This document shows positions 1-10,600 of a stretch of DNA of 64,000 nt, in pieces. Within the stretch, counting starts at the first letter, position 1, and every line of letters begins with the position of its first letter. The translations under genes were made by a program, and so were the position numbers. The DNA lies in the NCBI GenBank assembly GCA_910575035.1, contig CAJTDL010000008.1:1-64000 (forward strand), given 5' to 3'. Below the pieces are notes generated by a model. That model did not search any database and was not told where the DNA came from. It saw nothing but the letters and a program-made list of their open reading frames with translations. The stretch is from Lachnospiraceae bacterium. Lineage in GTDB: Bacteria > Bacillota > Clostridia > Lachnospirales > Lachnospiraceae.

Positions 1-60
1 CCGCATTTTTCGATATATTTGTCAAGTGCTTTTGGCAAAAAAAGTGGGGGATTTTAATAA

Positions 61-82
61 AAAAGGCATCTGAAAGCCTTGT
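61..82 (-). terminator. Intrinsic terminator after the short trpE gene
   Basis: On the minus strand a short stem (AAGGC / GCCTT) with an 8-nt loop is followed by a T-rich run, immediately after the trpE stop codon. Further downstream a TTGACA hexamer near the window edge may be the -35 box of the next transcription unit. The terminator so close to the stop implies that no further trp genes are co-transcribed with this fragment. Confidence 0.6.
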
Positions 83-84
83 GT

Positions 85-927
85 TTATTGGCTTAAAGAT
101 TCCGAGAGATTATAATACAAATAGGGGGATGGGTTCAGCTCACGCAGCTCTTTGTATAGGGCGAATCCTTCCTGATTTGTTTCTATCGTCCACCTTTGGG
201 ACAATACTGTCTGGAAAATATGGCCTTCCCGGATATAAGCTTTGATCTTCTCTACCTTTTCACTGTATTCTTCCAAAGTATCAGACTTTTTAATGATTTT
301 CCCATCATGCAGGAAAGCAGTATGCGTTTCCGCTTTCCCTTCTAAGCCTTCTCCCCCTGGGAAGCCCTCCGTAGGGGACGCCCCCCGCCCTGGATCTGCC
401 TTGGCTATCAATGCATCTGCTTCCTGTAAGGCCTTGGCCTTCCCTTCCTCGCTGTCTTCCCCCAGCACAACGGCTGTCAAAGTCTCTGCCAAATGGTCCA
501 CTACGATAAATTTTGTCATCAGCATCATCTGAATCGTCTCAATGCCAATTTCATCCGGATTGTTGTCTGGCAGCTCCTCAGAATAACGGACAAAATCATA
601 GCCCAGGCTGCCCACCAGGCCGCCGCTGAAGCTTAAGCCATCCGCTTCTTTTTTTATCTCAAACTGGCTGTAATATTCCTTTAATAATTCCAAGGGATTC
701 CCTTCCCGCACTTCCTCCCCCTGGGCAGTTTGGATCACCAATGCATTTCCCCGGGAGGTAATAATCTCCTCCGGCTCTGCCCCAAACAAAGTGTAACGGT
801 CATAATTCTTGTCGTAACTTTCCAATAGGAACCCCTTTTTCTTCCCTGCCAGATTCTCATACATATTAATAGAAGATTCTTTTACAATACTGACTGTTTT
901 TCGATAAACCTTTAAAATACGCTTCAT
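85..927 (-). pseudogene. trpE: Truncated anthranilate synthase component I
   Basis: The 280 codons match the N-terminal half of TrpE, which with TrpG turns chorismate into anthranilate in tryptophan synthesis. Residues about 20-160 fit the N-terminal domain, and the start of the chorismate-binding domain is visible as GHIFQTVLSQR followed by NPSPYLYY. After that motif the similarity stops, eight unrelated residues follow and the frame ends. Family members are normally around 490 residues, so most of the catalytic domain is missing, and it is not present in another frame in the 84 bases left of the stop. The gene still has a full T-box leader and its own terminator. I infer a deletion product without synthase activity; an assembly join is the alternative. 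Confidence 0.75.
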
Positions 928-964
928 GCTACTATACTCCTTCCATCCCTTTTACCATACAAAC

Positions 965-1425
965 ACAAAAATCCCTGGTAAAAGCTTCTCTGCCTTTACC
1001 AGGGACGATCTGACCGCGGTGCCACCCTGTTTTATCATAGAACCAGTGCTCCTCCTGCAGAAACGGCGCTCCTTAGCCACCACATCAACCCTATCCATTC
1101 CTATGCGCCATACATTCTATTGTGCCGCACATTTCTGCAATGCATTTCTCTGCACAAAAAACGGACATTCCAAATCAGAAATATCCGCCACCAATTCTAT
1201 AACCTCTTATCCGATACACATGATATCTTACCCCTGTAACGTGAGGACACGGCATCCGCTACTAAAGGCTCTAAACAATGGCCAGCCCACCGCTGCCAAC
1301 CCTGCATACAGAAAATCTCCACAGATATTGTATAGCCGCCTGTTCACTTTGCATCTCACAAATCCATTCCCATAAAAGGTTCCTGTTATCTTCCACCAGC
1401 CGATAACTCTCTGTAAGGACGGTTT
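965..1425 (-). promoter_or_regulatory. Tryptophan T-box leader
   Basis: The minus strand carries the T-box core AGGGTGGCACCGCGG at about 1013-1030, which pairs with the acceptor end of uncharged tRNA. Upstream lies a stem I region starting near 1415, with a specifier loop that reads GAA-TGG-A; the TGG codon (1364-1366) is the tryptophan codon. A terminator hairpin follows the core at 972-1005. T-boxes of this type raise transcription of amino-acid genes when the matching tRNA is uncharged. The Trp specifier agrees with trpE immediately downstream. This leader fills most of the 560-base space between ureD and trpE. Confidence 0.9.
972..1005 (-). terminator. T-box terminator hairpin
   Basis: An 11-bp perfect stem (TCCCTGGTAAA and its complement) closes a short loop and is followed by a T-rich tract on the minus strand. 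It directly follows the T-box core, so it is the OFF-state terminator that competes with the antiterminator. Confidence 0.85.
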
Positions 1426-1485
1426 CTATGGTACTACTTTTGCTCTTAGATTTTATGGTTCTATTTTTTAACTGGTGATAGTTTA

Positions 1486-2280
1486 TCACACTAACATGGC
1501 AGTGTCAAGAATTTTTTTGATAATATCTGTAAGTTTTTGGGCAGTATTACCCAATATGCGGATTACCGTAAGGCTTTCTCCGTTCTGCGTTACCCCACCT
1601 TCCATTTCTGGCACATCCTCCATCAGCTGCCGCATAGCCGATACCTGCGCCTGGTTCACAGGCTGGTTGCAGATAACGAGATTTGCCAGATGGCTATAGC
1701 CTTCAAATAAGCCAAACCCTTCCATGTCCCATTCCTTTGGAAGGCAGCAGGTATTGTCCCGGTAAATCCGCCTTGAGCCCTGCCAGATGGAGACATGGTT
1801 TTTAAAATGGCGGAACTGAAAACGCTCCCCCCGTGCCGCACGGCCGCATGCCAGCACCTCACTCATAATAAAGCGGCTGCTCCCATCTGCAAGATAAATC
1901 TTGGCATCATTGGAAAAAGCCGATCCAGCAAAGGGGACTGTTGGCAAAGGGGTATAATAAAAGGAAGCCCCCTCTCTTACATGGATCTCCACATTCCGTT
2001 TTGCCTCCCCCTCCTCCATCCTGTGTATTTTCTCATAGGCCTGGGAAACAAATTCCAGGCTGGCGCCAGGCTTAACCTCAAAATCAAACTCCTGGCGGTC
2101 CCCTGCCATAATCCCTGCAGAAGCTGACAGCAGCATCACTGTCATAATGCCTGGCTTCTCATAAAAAGGGCGCATGACCTTAAAAGGCGCCGTAAAATGC
2201 ACATCCTGCAGCACTGTCTTTTCCCCATCAAAAGCTGCGCCGATCTGCAGCCGTGATAGCTTGCCAAACTGATTTTCCAT
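1486..2280 (-). CDS. ureD: Urease accessory protein UreD
   Basis: UreD (UreH) is the scaffold of the urease activation complex; with UreF and UreG it binds apo-urease and channels nickel to the active site. The 264-residue length fits the family, and the N-terminal stretch with PFYEKPGIMTVMLLSASAGIMAGD is replaced here by the same pattern at residues 38-62 (ASAGIMAGD is visible). It is the last gene of the operon, 62 bases after ureG. The order ureEFGD after the structural genes is usual in Firmicutes. No truncation or odd residues were noticed. Confidence 0.93.
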   Translation of the reverse strand: MENQFGKLSRLQIGAAFDGEKTVLQDVHFTAPFKVMRPFYEKPGIMTVMLLSASAGIMAGDRQEFDFEVKPGASLEFVSQAYEKIHRMEEGEAKRNVEIHVREGASFYYTPLPTVPFAGSAFSNDAKIYLADGSSRFIMSEVLACGRAARGERFQFRHFKNHVSIWQGSRRIYRDNTCCLPKEWDMEGFGLFEGYSHLANLVICNQPVNQAQVSAMRQLMEDVPEMEGGVTQNGESLTVIRILGNTAQKLTDIIKKILDTAMLV

Positions 2281-2342
2281 AATCCTCCACCTGTATCCTA
2301 TTCAAAAAGCAACCTTAGAGCCAAACCAACGCCTGCTGGGCG

Positions 2343-2951
2343 CTAACACCCTTCCAAAAGAACTGTTTTCTTAATCCAGGAAATTACCTCTTCCAATCCC
2401 TTCCCTTTTCGGATATCCGTAAAAACAAAAGGGCGGCTCCCCCGCATTTTTTTTGAATCCCGTTCCATCACTTCCAGGCTGGCGCCCACATAGGGAGCCA
2501 GGTCAATCTTATTGATCACAAGAAGCCCCGAACGGGTAATGCCGGGCCCGCCTTTTCTTGGAATCTTATCCCCTTCTGCCACATCAATCACAAAAATCGT
2601 GGCGTCTACCAATTCCGGGCTAAAGGTTGCAGAAAGGTTATCCCCACCACTTTCTATAAACAGCAGTTCTATATCCGGGAAACGTTCCGTCATTTCGTCG
2701 ATCGCTTCCAGATTCATAGAAGCATCTTCCCGGATGGCCGTGTGGGGGCATCCCCCCGTTTCCACCCCAATGATCCTCTCCCGCTGGAGCACACTGTTTT
2801 TACAGAGAAATTCTGCGTCTTCCTTCGTATAAATGTCATTTGTGATTACGCCAATGCTATAATCTAACGCCATCTGGCGCGTCAACGCCTCAATCAGCGC
2901 TGTCTTGCCAGAACCTACAGGCCCCGCAACGCCAACCTTTACATAAGCCAT
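2343..2951 (-). CDS. ureG: Urease accessory GTPase UreG
   Basis: UreG is the SIMIBI-class GTPase that delivers nickel during urease maturation. The P-loop GPVGSGKT lies at residues 10-17, and the metal-binding Cys-Pro-His motif is present within [13 protein letters not shown]. The chosen ATG gives 202 residues, the family's usual length; it follows an AAAGGGGAT ribosome site, while two in-frame starts further upstream lack one. The gene sits between ureF (110 bases away) and ureD. A complete UreG argues that the urease made here is nickel-loaded and active. Confidence 0.95.
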   Translation of the reverse strand: MAYVKVGVAGPVGSGKTALIEALTRQMALDYSIGVITNDIYTKEDAEFLCKNSVLQRERIIGVETGGCPHTAIREDASMNLEAIDEMTERFPDIELLFIESGGDNLSATFSPELVDATIFVIDVAEGDKIPRKGGPGITRSGLLVINKIDLAPYVGASLEVMERDSKKMRGSRPFVFTDIRKGKGLEEVISWIKKTVLLEGC

Positions 2952-3061
2952 AAAATATCCCCTTTCCATAATTCCCAACTTCTCATCTTAAAGATATCTT
3001 CCTGTTCTTTTTCCTTGCCCTATGGCATAAATGATTTTCTAACCCTGGCTTTCTTATCCTT

Positions 3062-3763
3062 CTAAGACATATAAATCCTGGAATACAAACCTTCATGCTG
3101 CATACTGCGTATATCAAAACCTGGTGTAGACTGGCAAAGATCCTCTTCCTCCAGCCCTTCCATATCCTCCAGGATTTCATGGAATAAACCCTCGCTGCGG
3201 TACAAAAGCTTCTGCCCATCTGTCTGGCTTAACGGAATAGTTTTTACACAGTTTGTCACCATCGCAGAGGCCTGTGCATACAGATAATGCTCCATTGCTT
3301 CTTCATAGCCGATTCCCACCGCAGCGCAAAATACCCCATAGGCACACGCATGCACCATCGCCATCCCCTTTTGAGCCTGACAATACTCCGTAAAAATATC
3401 ACTTTCAAACTCAATTTCCAAGTTTTGCAGCGTCTTTACAAACCGTGACCCCAGCTTTTTACCAGCGTCCCGTATCTCTTTTGGCAGCCTGGAAGCCTCC
3501 AGCAGCTCCTCCAGGCTCTGCAGCTTCCCCAAATCCCCCTCCTTGGCATACTGATATGCCAGGCGTGCAGTCAGTAATTCATTATAACAAAACCCAAAAC
3601 GCAGCCTGCGCTGTAAAAATTCCCAGGCCGTCTCTGTATCTGCCACCAAATCCTTTTGGATATAGGTTTCCAATCCATAGGAATGGGAATATCCGCCAAT
3701 TGGGAATAAGGCGTCATTGATCTGCAGCAGCAAAAACCTTTTTTTTCGATTCTTTTTTTCCAT
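3062..3763 (-). CDS. ureF: Urease accessory protein UreF
   Basis: UreF bridges UreD and UreG and is needed for GTPase-dependent activation of urease. The 233-residue protein is all-helical in character, starts with the family pattern LLQINDALFPIGGYSHSYGL near residues 12-31, and has the expected length. It starts 11 bases after ureE, with a GGGG ribosome site overlapping that gap, so the two are probably translationally linked. No defects were seen. Confidence 0.93.
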   Translation of the reverse strand: MEKKNRKKRFLLLQINDALFPIGGYSHSYGLETYIQKDLVADTETAWEFLQRRLRFGFCYNELLTARLAYQYAKEGDLGKLQSLEELLEASRLPKEIRDAGKKLGSRFVKTLQNLEIEFESDIFTEYCQAQKGMAMVHACAYGVFCAAVGIGYEEAMEHYLYAQASAMVTNCVKTIPLSQTDGQKLLYRSEGLFHEILEDMEGLEEEDLCQSTPGFDIRSMQHEGLYSRIYMS

Positions 3764-3774
3764 ATGATCCCCTA

Positions 3775-4254
3775 TTAATGATGGTGGTTATTGATGGTAC
3801 TGGAAATCGCCTTTTGAAAATCAAATTTTGTCATAACTTTCTTGACAAAAACGCCATGCAGCTCTGACAGCTTCTCAAAAAGCGGCTCATTATAAGGCGT
3901 CAGAAATGTCTGGAAATCCCCTGCCCAAAACAACGTGCCATGTGTATTGCCAATCTCATAGCACACCTTCGCCAGCTGCCAGGGATGGCCTTCCCTGACA
4001 TTCACTTCCATGGCCTCGCAGGGTGGTATATTGACGGCAATCACCCTTTCCTGATCCGCATAAAGCACATCATCCTGATGAAGCCCCTTTTTCAAAACCT
4101 CATTATCCAGACGGATTCCCACATCCACCCCTTTTTCTGATACCTTCCGATGGATCTTTGCAAACGCCTCATACCATTCCACATCTACATAATCCACGTC
4201 CAACCCTTGGAACCGCTCTTCTGAAAGATTTCCCAACACTGTCTCACATAACAT
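3775..4254 (-). CDS. ureE: Urease nickel metallochaperone UreE
   Basis: UreE is the nickel-binding dimer that hands nickel to the UreDFG complex. The 159-residue sequence has the N-terminal peptide-binding domain (to about residue 75) and the metal-binding domain with GHPWQLAKVCYEIGNTHG near residues 89-106. The C terminus ends in three histidines, a much shorter tail than the His-rich tails of some enterobacterial UreE proteins, but still a likely nickel ligand site. An AAAGGAG ribosome site precedes the ATG. The gene lies 126 bases after ureI. Confidence 0.93.
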   Translation of the reverse strand: MLCETVLGNLSEERFQGLDVDYVDVEWYEAFAKIHRKVSEKGVDVGIRLDNEVLKKGLHQDDVLYADQERVIAVNIPPCEAMEVNVREGHPWQLAKVCYEIGNTHGTLFWAGDFQTFLTPYNEPLFEKLSELHGVFVKKVMTKFDFQKAISSTINNHHH

Positions 4255-4380
4255 ATTTTTCTCCTTTCTGTATCCAGGCAGGCCTTTATCCCTCTATATT
4301 ATGATTCCCAAACAAATATACTAGAGAATATCCTGCTGGCTCTAAACAGGCAAAATATCCACGGATCTCCTGCGCCCTTC

Positions 4381-4890
4381 CTACCATACTTGCAAAAGAA
4401 GCATCACTCCCGGAATCCAGGCTGTTACAATTCCCTCAAAAATCTGCAGGCAAGGCACAAATTTCCCTAACTTCTTTTTCATAATGTCCGTCACAAAAGC
4501 AGTTCCCCAAAGAACAGCCCAAAGCCACCAGATTGCCGCCCATCTCCAGTCTGCTGTAATGCCCAGTGCCTCGCTTCCTGTAACGCCTTCGACCACGCCG
4601 AAAATAACAGCATTTACAGCAACAAAAGTGGAAAACCAAGCGAAAGGCCTGCCATCCTTTACCCCCACCAGATTGTTAAATGCCACAAAAAGATAGGTGA
4701 AGCAAAACAGCAGCCCTGTGCCGGCAGCGTAGTAATTTCCCATTACCAAGTTGGTAAAATTGATAAACAGCGACAAGCCGCCTGTAAAAATATTCATGGC
4801 TGCCGCAGCTCTTGGAGCCACATTGCAAAGCCCACAGACGCCATTGTTAATTAAGACAATCCCTACAAACAAAAGACATACTCCTAACAT
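4381..4890 (-). CDS. ureI: AmiS/UreI-type urea channel
   Basis: The 169-residue protein has about six hydrophobic segments and matches the AmiS/UreI family, hexameric inner-membrane channels that admit urea (UreI) or short amides (AmiS). The start was placed at the ATG directly behind AGGAGG; an in-frame extension of 26 residues is polar and has no ribosome site. Its place between ureC and ureE, inside the urease operon, supports urea as substrate. The periplasmic loops contain few histidines, so acid gating as in Helicobacter UreI cannot be assumed. Confidence 0.88.
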   Translation of the reverse strand: MLGVCLLFVGIVLINNGVCGLCNVAPRAAAAMNIFTGGLSLFINFTNLVMGNYYAAGTGLLFCFTYLFVAFNNLVGVKDGRPFAWFSTFVAVNAVIFGVVEGVTGSEALGITADWRWAAIWWLWAVLWGTAFVTDIMKKKLGKFVPCLQIFEGIVTAWIPGVMLLLQVW

Positions 4891-5005
4891 AATGAACCTC
4901 CTATTTTTATCCTGTACCGAACAGAATTTTCCGCCTGTGCATGATAACCTGACAGTCCATTTGCACACAATTTATTACAATGCAAATGGGCTGTCGGATT
5001 AGCAT

Positions 5006-6727
5006 CTAAAACAAACTATACAGCTGCGTCAACGGCAGCGCCTCCGCTGGCTTCGACGTAATCTTCTCCCCGTCTACACGCACTTCATAAGTCTCCGGAT
5101 CCACCGAAATCTCCGGTGCTGCATCATTTAGCTTCATATCCTTCTTCGTCACATTCCTGCACCCTCTCACTGGCACAACCCTCTTCTCAAGCCCATATTT
5201 CTCTTTGACCCCTTCCTCTATCGCCGCCTGGGAAACAAAGGTCAGGCAGGCCTCTGCCTTAGCCCGCCCATGCGCCGCAAACATCGGCTGATACAAAACA
5301 GGCTGTGTCGTTGGAATAGATGCATTTGCATCCCCCATTTTTGAAGCAATGATCATCCCACCTTTAATGACCATATCTGGCTTTGCCCCAAAGAAGGCCG
5401 GCCTCCACAGCACCAGGTCTGCAAATTTCCCAACTTCCACGCTCCCTACATAATCTGCAATGCCATTGGTAATCGCTGGATTAATCGTATATTTTGCTAC
5501 ATAACGCTTTGCGCGGAAATTATCATTCCCAGCCCCCTCATCCTCCGGAAGCGCTCCCCGCTCTTCTTTCATCTTATGGGCAGCCTGCCAGGTACGGGTG
5601 ATAACTTCTCCTGGGCGCCCCATTGCCTGGGAATCAGAACTCATCATAGAAAATATGCCCATATCATGCAGCACATCTTCCGCTGCAATGGTTTCCGGGC
5701 GGATCCTGGAGTCCGCAAAGGCCACATCCTCTGGAATGTTTTTGTCCAGATGATGGCATACCATCAGCATGTCCAGGTGCTCATCTAAGGTATTCACTGT
5801 AAAGGGCATGGTGGGATTTGTCGAAGATGGCAGGATATTTTTATAGCCTGCCGCACGGATAATATCTGGCGCATGGCCGCCGCCTGCCCCTTCGGTATGG
5901 AACGTATGTATAGTGCGCCCTCCAATAGCGTCTAAAGTATCTTCCACACAGCCTGCCTCATTTAAGGTATCCGTATGGATGGCTACCTGGATGTCATACG
6001 CATCCGCCACATTCAGGCAGTGATGGATAGCTGCTGGCGTTGACCCAAAATCCTCATGGATCTTCATGCCCATTGCCCCTGCTTTCACCTGCTCGATCAA
6101 GGGAGCCTCGTCAGAACAGTTCCCTTTTCCCAAAAAGCCCAGGTTCATCGGATATTCCTCTGCTGCTTTCAGCATCATCCGCAGATTCCAGGGGCCTGGG
6201 GTGCAGGTGGTGGCGTTCGTGCCGTCCGCAGGGCCTGTTCCGCCCCCGATCATTGTGGTAATGCCGGAATACAGGGAACACTCTACTTGCTGGGGGCAAA
6301 TAAAATGGATATGGCTGTCAATGCCTCCTGCAGTAATGATCATACCCTCTCCTGCCAATGCCTCTGTGGACGCGCCAATCGTCATCCCTGGCGTTACGCC
6401 GTCCATCAGATTGGGATTTCCTGCCTTGCCAATGCCTGCGATTTTTCCATCTTTGATGCCGATATCCGCTTTGATGATACCTGTATAGTCCAGAATCAGC
6501 GCATTTGTAATGACCAAATCTAAATCCCCATCTTTGCTGCAGGTCTTTACAGACTGGCCCATGCCGTCACGGATCGTTTTGCCGCCGCCAAACTTCACTT
6601 CATCCCCATAGGTTGTATAATCTTCCTCTACCTCTATAATTAAATTGGTGTCTGCCAGGCGTACCTTGTCGCCTTTGGTAGGCCCATACATCATTGCATA
6701 TTTTTCTCTGGAAATTGCATTTGCCAT
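5006..6727 (-). CDS. ureC: Urease alpha subunit UreC (catalytic)
   Basis: UreC hydrolyses urea to ammonia and carbamate at a di-nickel centre. Counting from the ATG behind AGGGAGG, the metal ligands are all present: H139 and H141 (DSHIHF), the lysine to be carbamylated K222 (MKIHEDFG), H251 (AIHTDT), H277 (TFHTEG) and D365 (SSDSQA). The mobile-flap cysteine is C324 (MVCHHLD). The usual KIHEDWG has phenylalanine instead of tryptophan. At 573 residues it is full length. It begins 13 bases after ureB, typical of the three-gene bacterial urease core, and should be fully functional. Confidence 0.98.
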   Translation of the reverse strand: MANAISREKYAMMYGPTKGDKVRLADTNLIIEVEEDYTTYGDEVKFGGGKTIRDGMGQSVKTCSKDGDLDLVITNALILDYTGIIKADIGIKDGKIAGIGKAGNPNLMDGVTPGMTIGASTEALAGEGMIITAGGIDSHIHFICPQQVECSLYSGITTMIGGGTGPADGTNATTCTPGPWNLRMMLKAAEEYPMNLGFLGKGNCSDEAPLIEQVKAGAMGMKIHEDFGSTPAAIHHCLNVADAYDIQVAIHTDTLNEAGCVEDTLDAIGGRTIHTFHTEGAGGGHAPDIIRAAGYKNILPSSTNPTMPFTVNTLDEHLDMLMVCHHLDKNIPEDVAFADSRIRPETIAAEDVLHDMGIFSMMSSDSQAMGRPGEVITRTWQAAHKMKEERGALPEDEGAGNDNFRAKRYVAKYTINPAITNGIADYVGSVEVGKFADLVLWRPAFFGAKPDMVIKGGMIIASKMGDANASIPTTQPVLYQPMFAAHGRAKAEACLTFVSQAAIEEGVKEKYGLEKRVVPVRGCRNVTKKDMKLNDAAPEISVDPETYEVRVDGEKITSKPAEALPLTQLYSLF

Positions 6728-6740
6728 TGTGATCCCTCCC

Positions 6741-7100
6741 TTATAGAAAGCCTTTACGCTTTGCCGCCTCAACTGCTGCTGCCTTTGTGGATTCTGTTGC
6801 CTGGGCGCAGGTCAGGTCATTCAGCCCAAAAATCCGCTTCGCCCCGCCCATCTCAGTCAGAACTACCTCTTTTGACTCCCCTGGCTCAAAACGTACCGAT
6901 GTGCCAGAAGGGATATCCAGATGGAAGCCATAGGATTTTGCCCGGTCAAACTGCAATTGACGGTTCACCTCAAAAAAATGGAAATGGGATCCTACCTGCA
7001 CAGGACGGTCCCCCTTATGCGTGACTGTAAGGGTAACAGTTTGTTTCCCTGCATTTAATGTAATTTCTCCTTCTGCCGGAATGATTGCTCCAATTTTCAT
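6741..7100 (-). CDS. ureB: Urease beta subunit UreB
   Basis: UreB is the small structural subunit that packs with UreA and UreC. The 119-residue protein starts with the family pattern [18 protein letters not shown] and contains [11 protein letters not shown] and the conserved [12 protein letters not shown] stretch. A strong AGGAGG ribosome site sits just before the ATG. It is separate from ureA, unlike Helicobacter where the two are fused. The gene lies between ureA (13-base gap) and ureC (13-base gap). Confidence 0.97.
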   Translation of the reverse strand: MKIGAIIPAEGEITLNAGKQTVTLTVTHKGDRPVQVGSHFHFFEVNRQLQFDRAKSYGFHLDIPSGTSVRFEPGESKEVVLTEMGGAKRIFGLNDLTCAQATESTKAAAVEAAKRKGFL

Positions 7101-7113
7101 ATTATATCACCTC

Positions 7114-7416
7114 CTACTGAATCGGATTGTGTACAGTTACCAGCTTGGTTCCATCTGGGAATGTGGCTTCCACCTGAATCTCCGGGATCATGTCCGCCAC
7201 GCCATCCATCACGTCCTCCTTAGCAAGAACCTCCCTGCCCAATGCCATCAGCTCTACTACCGTTTTTCCATCTCTGGCCAACTCCAGCAGCTCGGAGCTG
7301 ATGTAGGCAGTGGCCTCCACATAGTTCAGCTTCAGCCCCCTTTCCTTTCTCTGTTTTGCAAGCTCGCCAGCCATATGCAACATTAATTTTTCTTGCTCCT
7401 TAGGGTTCAGTCTCAT
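7114..7416 (-). CDS. ureA: Urease gamma subunit UreA
   Basis: UreA is the smallest urease subunit (100 residues here, the normal size), with the typical start [20 protein letters not shown] and the ending VHNPIQ. The ATG used follows GAGGAGG; a longer in-frame start is unsupported and would lie within the leader hairpin region. It is the first gene of the urease operon, about 92 bases downstream of the predicted transcription start. Confidence 0.97.
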   Translation of the reverse strand: MRLNPKEQEKLMLHMAGELAKQRKERGLKLNYVEATAYISSELLELARDGKTVVELMALGREVLAKEDVMDGVADMIPEIQVEATFPDGTKLVTVHNPIQ

Positions 7417-7451
7417 AACGCTTCCTCCTCTCAGATTGATTTTATACATAA

Positions 7452-7490
7452 AAATAGGCAACGGCACCCACTGGCGCCATTGCCTATTTA
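7452..7490 (-). promoter_or_regulatory. Leader hairpin before ureA (possible attenuator)
   Basis: Between the ureA promoter and the ureA ribosome site the transcript can form a long hairpin: AAATAGGCAA pairs with TTGCCTATTT, the stem continues through a GGC/GCC block, and five T residues follow. A second small hairpin (GTTCC / GGAAC) precedes it. A stem plus T-run inside a 5' leader is what an attenuator or terminator looks like. What would relieve it is unknown; nickel, urea or nitrogen status are only guesses. Confidence 0.5.
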
Positions 7491-7514
7491 TGTTCCTCCC
7501 TGGAACTGGTTTGT

Positions 7515-7543
7515 ATTATAGCTTTCTTTTTTCCGGCTGTCAA
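7515..7543 (-). promoter_or_regulatory. Sigma-A promoter of the urease operon
   Basis: The minus strand shows TTGACA (7538-7543), a 17-base spacer and TATAAT (7515-7520), a perfect match to the housekeeping consensus. Transcription would start near 7508 and run through the leader hairpin into ureA. The very strong core promoter suggests control acts later, in the leader, or through a repressor. Confidence 0.85.
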
Positions 7544-7621
7544 GCACTTTGGGAAAAATTAACCGCGCATTCCATAAAAACATGATTTTTCCTATTTTGG
7601 CCATGAATCATAACCAATGCC

Positions 7622-10600
7622 TTACTCCTTCACTTGCAAAAGTTCTAATGCTTTGTGCCTGGTTACCTGTACCGCTGCTGCAAGCGCCCCACAGACACAT
7701 CCCAGAAAATACAACAGCCAGCAAAGGGCAAGCTCCTCCATGCTTCTCCCAAACCGCCCTGGGGCAAGCAGCGTAAGGATCCCTGCAACAAAAACGATTC
7801 CAGCAATGCACAATACAATCTGTTCAAACACGAACATACAACGGGTGCGCTTCTTTGTAACGCCAAAAATACGCAGGAATGCAGCCTCCTGTGCCGACTG
7901 CATGATGACCAGCCCCGCTCCAAACAGCCCAATCAGCACAGCCGCCGCCACGGCAACAGGGAACAATGATTCTAACAGATTGCGGATACGTTTCACGGTT
8001 TCCAATGTTTCCGAGTCAACATGGAAAGACGCCAGGGGTGAATACCTTATGCTGTTATTTTTCAGTTCCTCCAACAGGCTCTCCAACTCCTTCACCTTTC
8101 CATTGTCTGTCAAGGTAAACTCACAGTAGCCAACAGGGAAAGGCTGGCTATAGAGATTTTCTGCCGCATCGTTTACGGCAGCAAAAATACCGGCATTTAC
8201 ATCTTCATTCCCTGATTCCAGAATGCCTGCCACTTTATACGGCTTTCCTGCCCGCTCAATTGCAAAGGGAAGCTCCTCCTCGTCATACACTTCCGGCATA
8301 AAAGAATACAAACCCTCTGACATCAAGGTTATATCATCGCCCGGGCGGACGCCAAGGGTTTCTGCAAGCGCCTTTCCCACCAGGCATACCGGGCCTGTGC
8401 CGTCAAAAACGGAAAGGCCATACCCATCCGCATAGGTGATCGTGTAATCCTCGATCAGATAATGGCCAAAATCATTGGTAAACGTCATGGGGCTGAGGAC
8501 TCCGACGCCATTCACCCGCACGCTAAAATTATTATAATAATAAATGTCTTCTATCAAATCGGATTTCGAAAGTTCCTTGACATTAGGTGAGGAAAATCCC
8601 ATTGCTGTGCCTTTCACACGAAGGTCACGGTAAGCTTCCTGGTATGCAAACCTCGCCAGCACAAACATCCCAAGCCCGGCAGCCAGCACAACCGTAAGGG
8701 CAAATGACACCGCTGTCCTTCCGATGCTCCGCCGCATATGCCGCAGGATATATGCACAGGCCTGGTACAATGCGCCGTATTTCCCATGTGCAGGCAGGCT
8801 GCTGGCAGCGGAAATCTTTGCAGCGTCAATCCCGGCAGGGATGGGAGCCGTATCCGCAATCTCCTGCTCCGGCTTTACAGCCCCAAAAGGATTTGGCAAA
8901 GTCCCTGCCTTCCTTCCATGGCCGCCCGCAAATCCAACGCCTTCCTGCAGCAACTCCAACGGGGGTGTTTTCTTCATTTTCCGCAGGAAAAGCCACATCA
9001 AAAGGAACACAAACGCCATCTCAAAAACCAGGCAGACAACTGCCACTCCAGCCGGAATCGCCGCATCCAGAACATACACATAACCGTCAGGGGCGCTGCT
9101 GACCGACATGCCTGCAAGGGTTTTTGCCGCTGTGTATGAGGCATAGAAAAGCCCTGCCATACCGCCTGCCAATATTGCAGATACTGACAACAACAGGAAG
9201 GGCAGCACAACAAAATTCCCTGCCCTCCTTCCGGAAACCCCCAATGTCCGCATAATGGCATATGGCTTTTTATTCCTGCCCATATAAAGGTATACCGCAA
9301 GAAACAATGCCAGGGCAGCCCCAACCACATACAGCACAGTCGTCAAAAGCGACGCCGAAGGCCCTGCCGCAAAGCTGTCCTCCATGCCAGACCAGCCTCC
9401 ATCCGAAAAACGAAACCCTAAGCCCATTTCTGCTACCAGCGGCTCCGCAGCCTCCCGAAAGGCGTCTATATCCTGGGGATTTTCAATAAAGATGCTATAG
9501 TCTCCCCTACTGATTTTATGATCCTGGGGAACTTCCACCGGCAAAAGCGAAGATGGCACAAAGATGGTAGCCGGGCCATAACTCCACTCCCCATTATCCA
9601 TATAACGTTCTTTCCCGCTGTCCGTAAACCGATATGCGCCAATGATCCCAACTTCTGCAGAATCAATAAAATCCGACATACTCTCTGCCCTTCGAAATCG
9701 CGTGCCTCCGATTCCCAACCGGGGCAGCAGCCTGTCGCCAAGTTCTATATGGAGCTTATCGCCTACAGACAAGCCATACGTCTCTAAAAAAAGATCGCTC
9801 ACAACACAGACGTCTGTATCCCCTGTTGTCAGGGGACGCCCCTCAGAGATTGCCAGCCTGTGTTCATTCACATATGGGATCGCGCGCATATCCGCAGTAT
9901 ACACGATATCATACGCCAAATTGCTCTGTTTTGTGGCTTCAATCCTCTCTTTATACCAGGCAAACTCCTCCGTTTCCAGATAATCGTCCTTCACTCCATC
10001 TATGACGCGCAAAAACTCAACCTGATCCCCCATATAAGAGAATGCGCCCAGCTCAAAGGCGGTTCCTGTTTTTTCACTATAGGTTCCAACCACAAGGCAC
10101 TTGCTTCCCTCCTTCAGTCCATCAAAGAACGACCGGGGATATGTATGGCGCCCATGGCCATAGTAAATAGCTTGTACTTTCATCGGCTTGCAAAAATCAA
10201 GATTAATTTCCCCAGCATGTATCTTGACATCATCGAATAACAAATACAGCCTGAGATCCTCCTCTCCCCCATATTCCTCAAATCCACTATAAATCCCCTC
10301 CGCCACGAATATCCCTTCATTAAAAGAGCTGTCGTCATCTATGACCCGCTTGTAATCCTCAACCAGCCCATCCGTGGTGTACCTTGTATCTGCCAAGGTA
10401 ACGCCAGGCAGTGACAACAATTCTTCCATTTGCGCATCCTCCGGCCAGGGCTTCGGTTCTGGGTCATAATACCCCATAGGCGGCACACTGTTATCCAGCG
10501 CGGCAACACCGCTGTAGAAACTCTCTGCCTTCGATGCCTCGCGCATCGTAATGGCATAATCTGTAACCCGGGAGAAAAAGGCAAAGGAGGCTGCCCCTAT

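Noticed and set aside
1271-1489. 72-codon frame between ureD and trpE
   Set aside because: It lies in the stem I part of the T-box leader and has no protein character.
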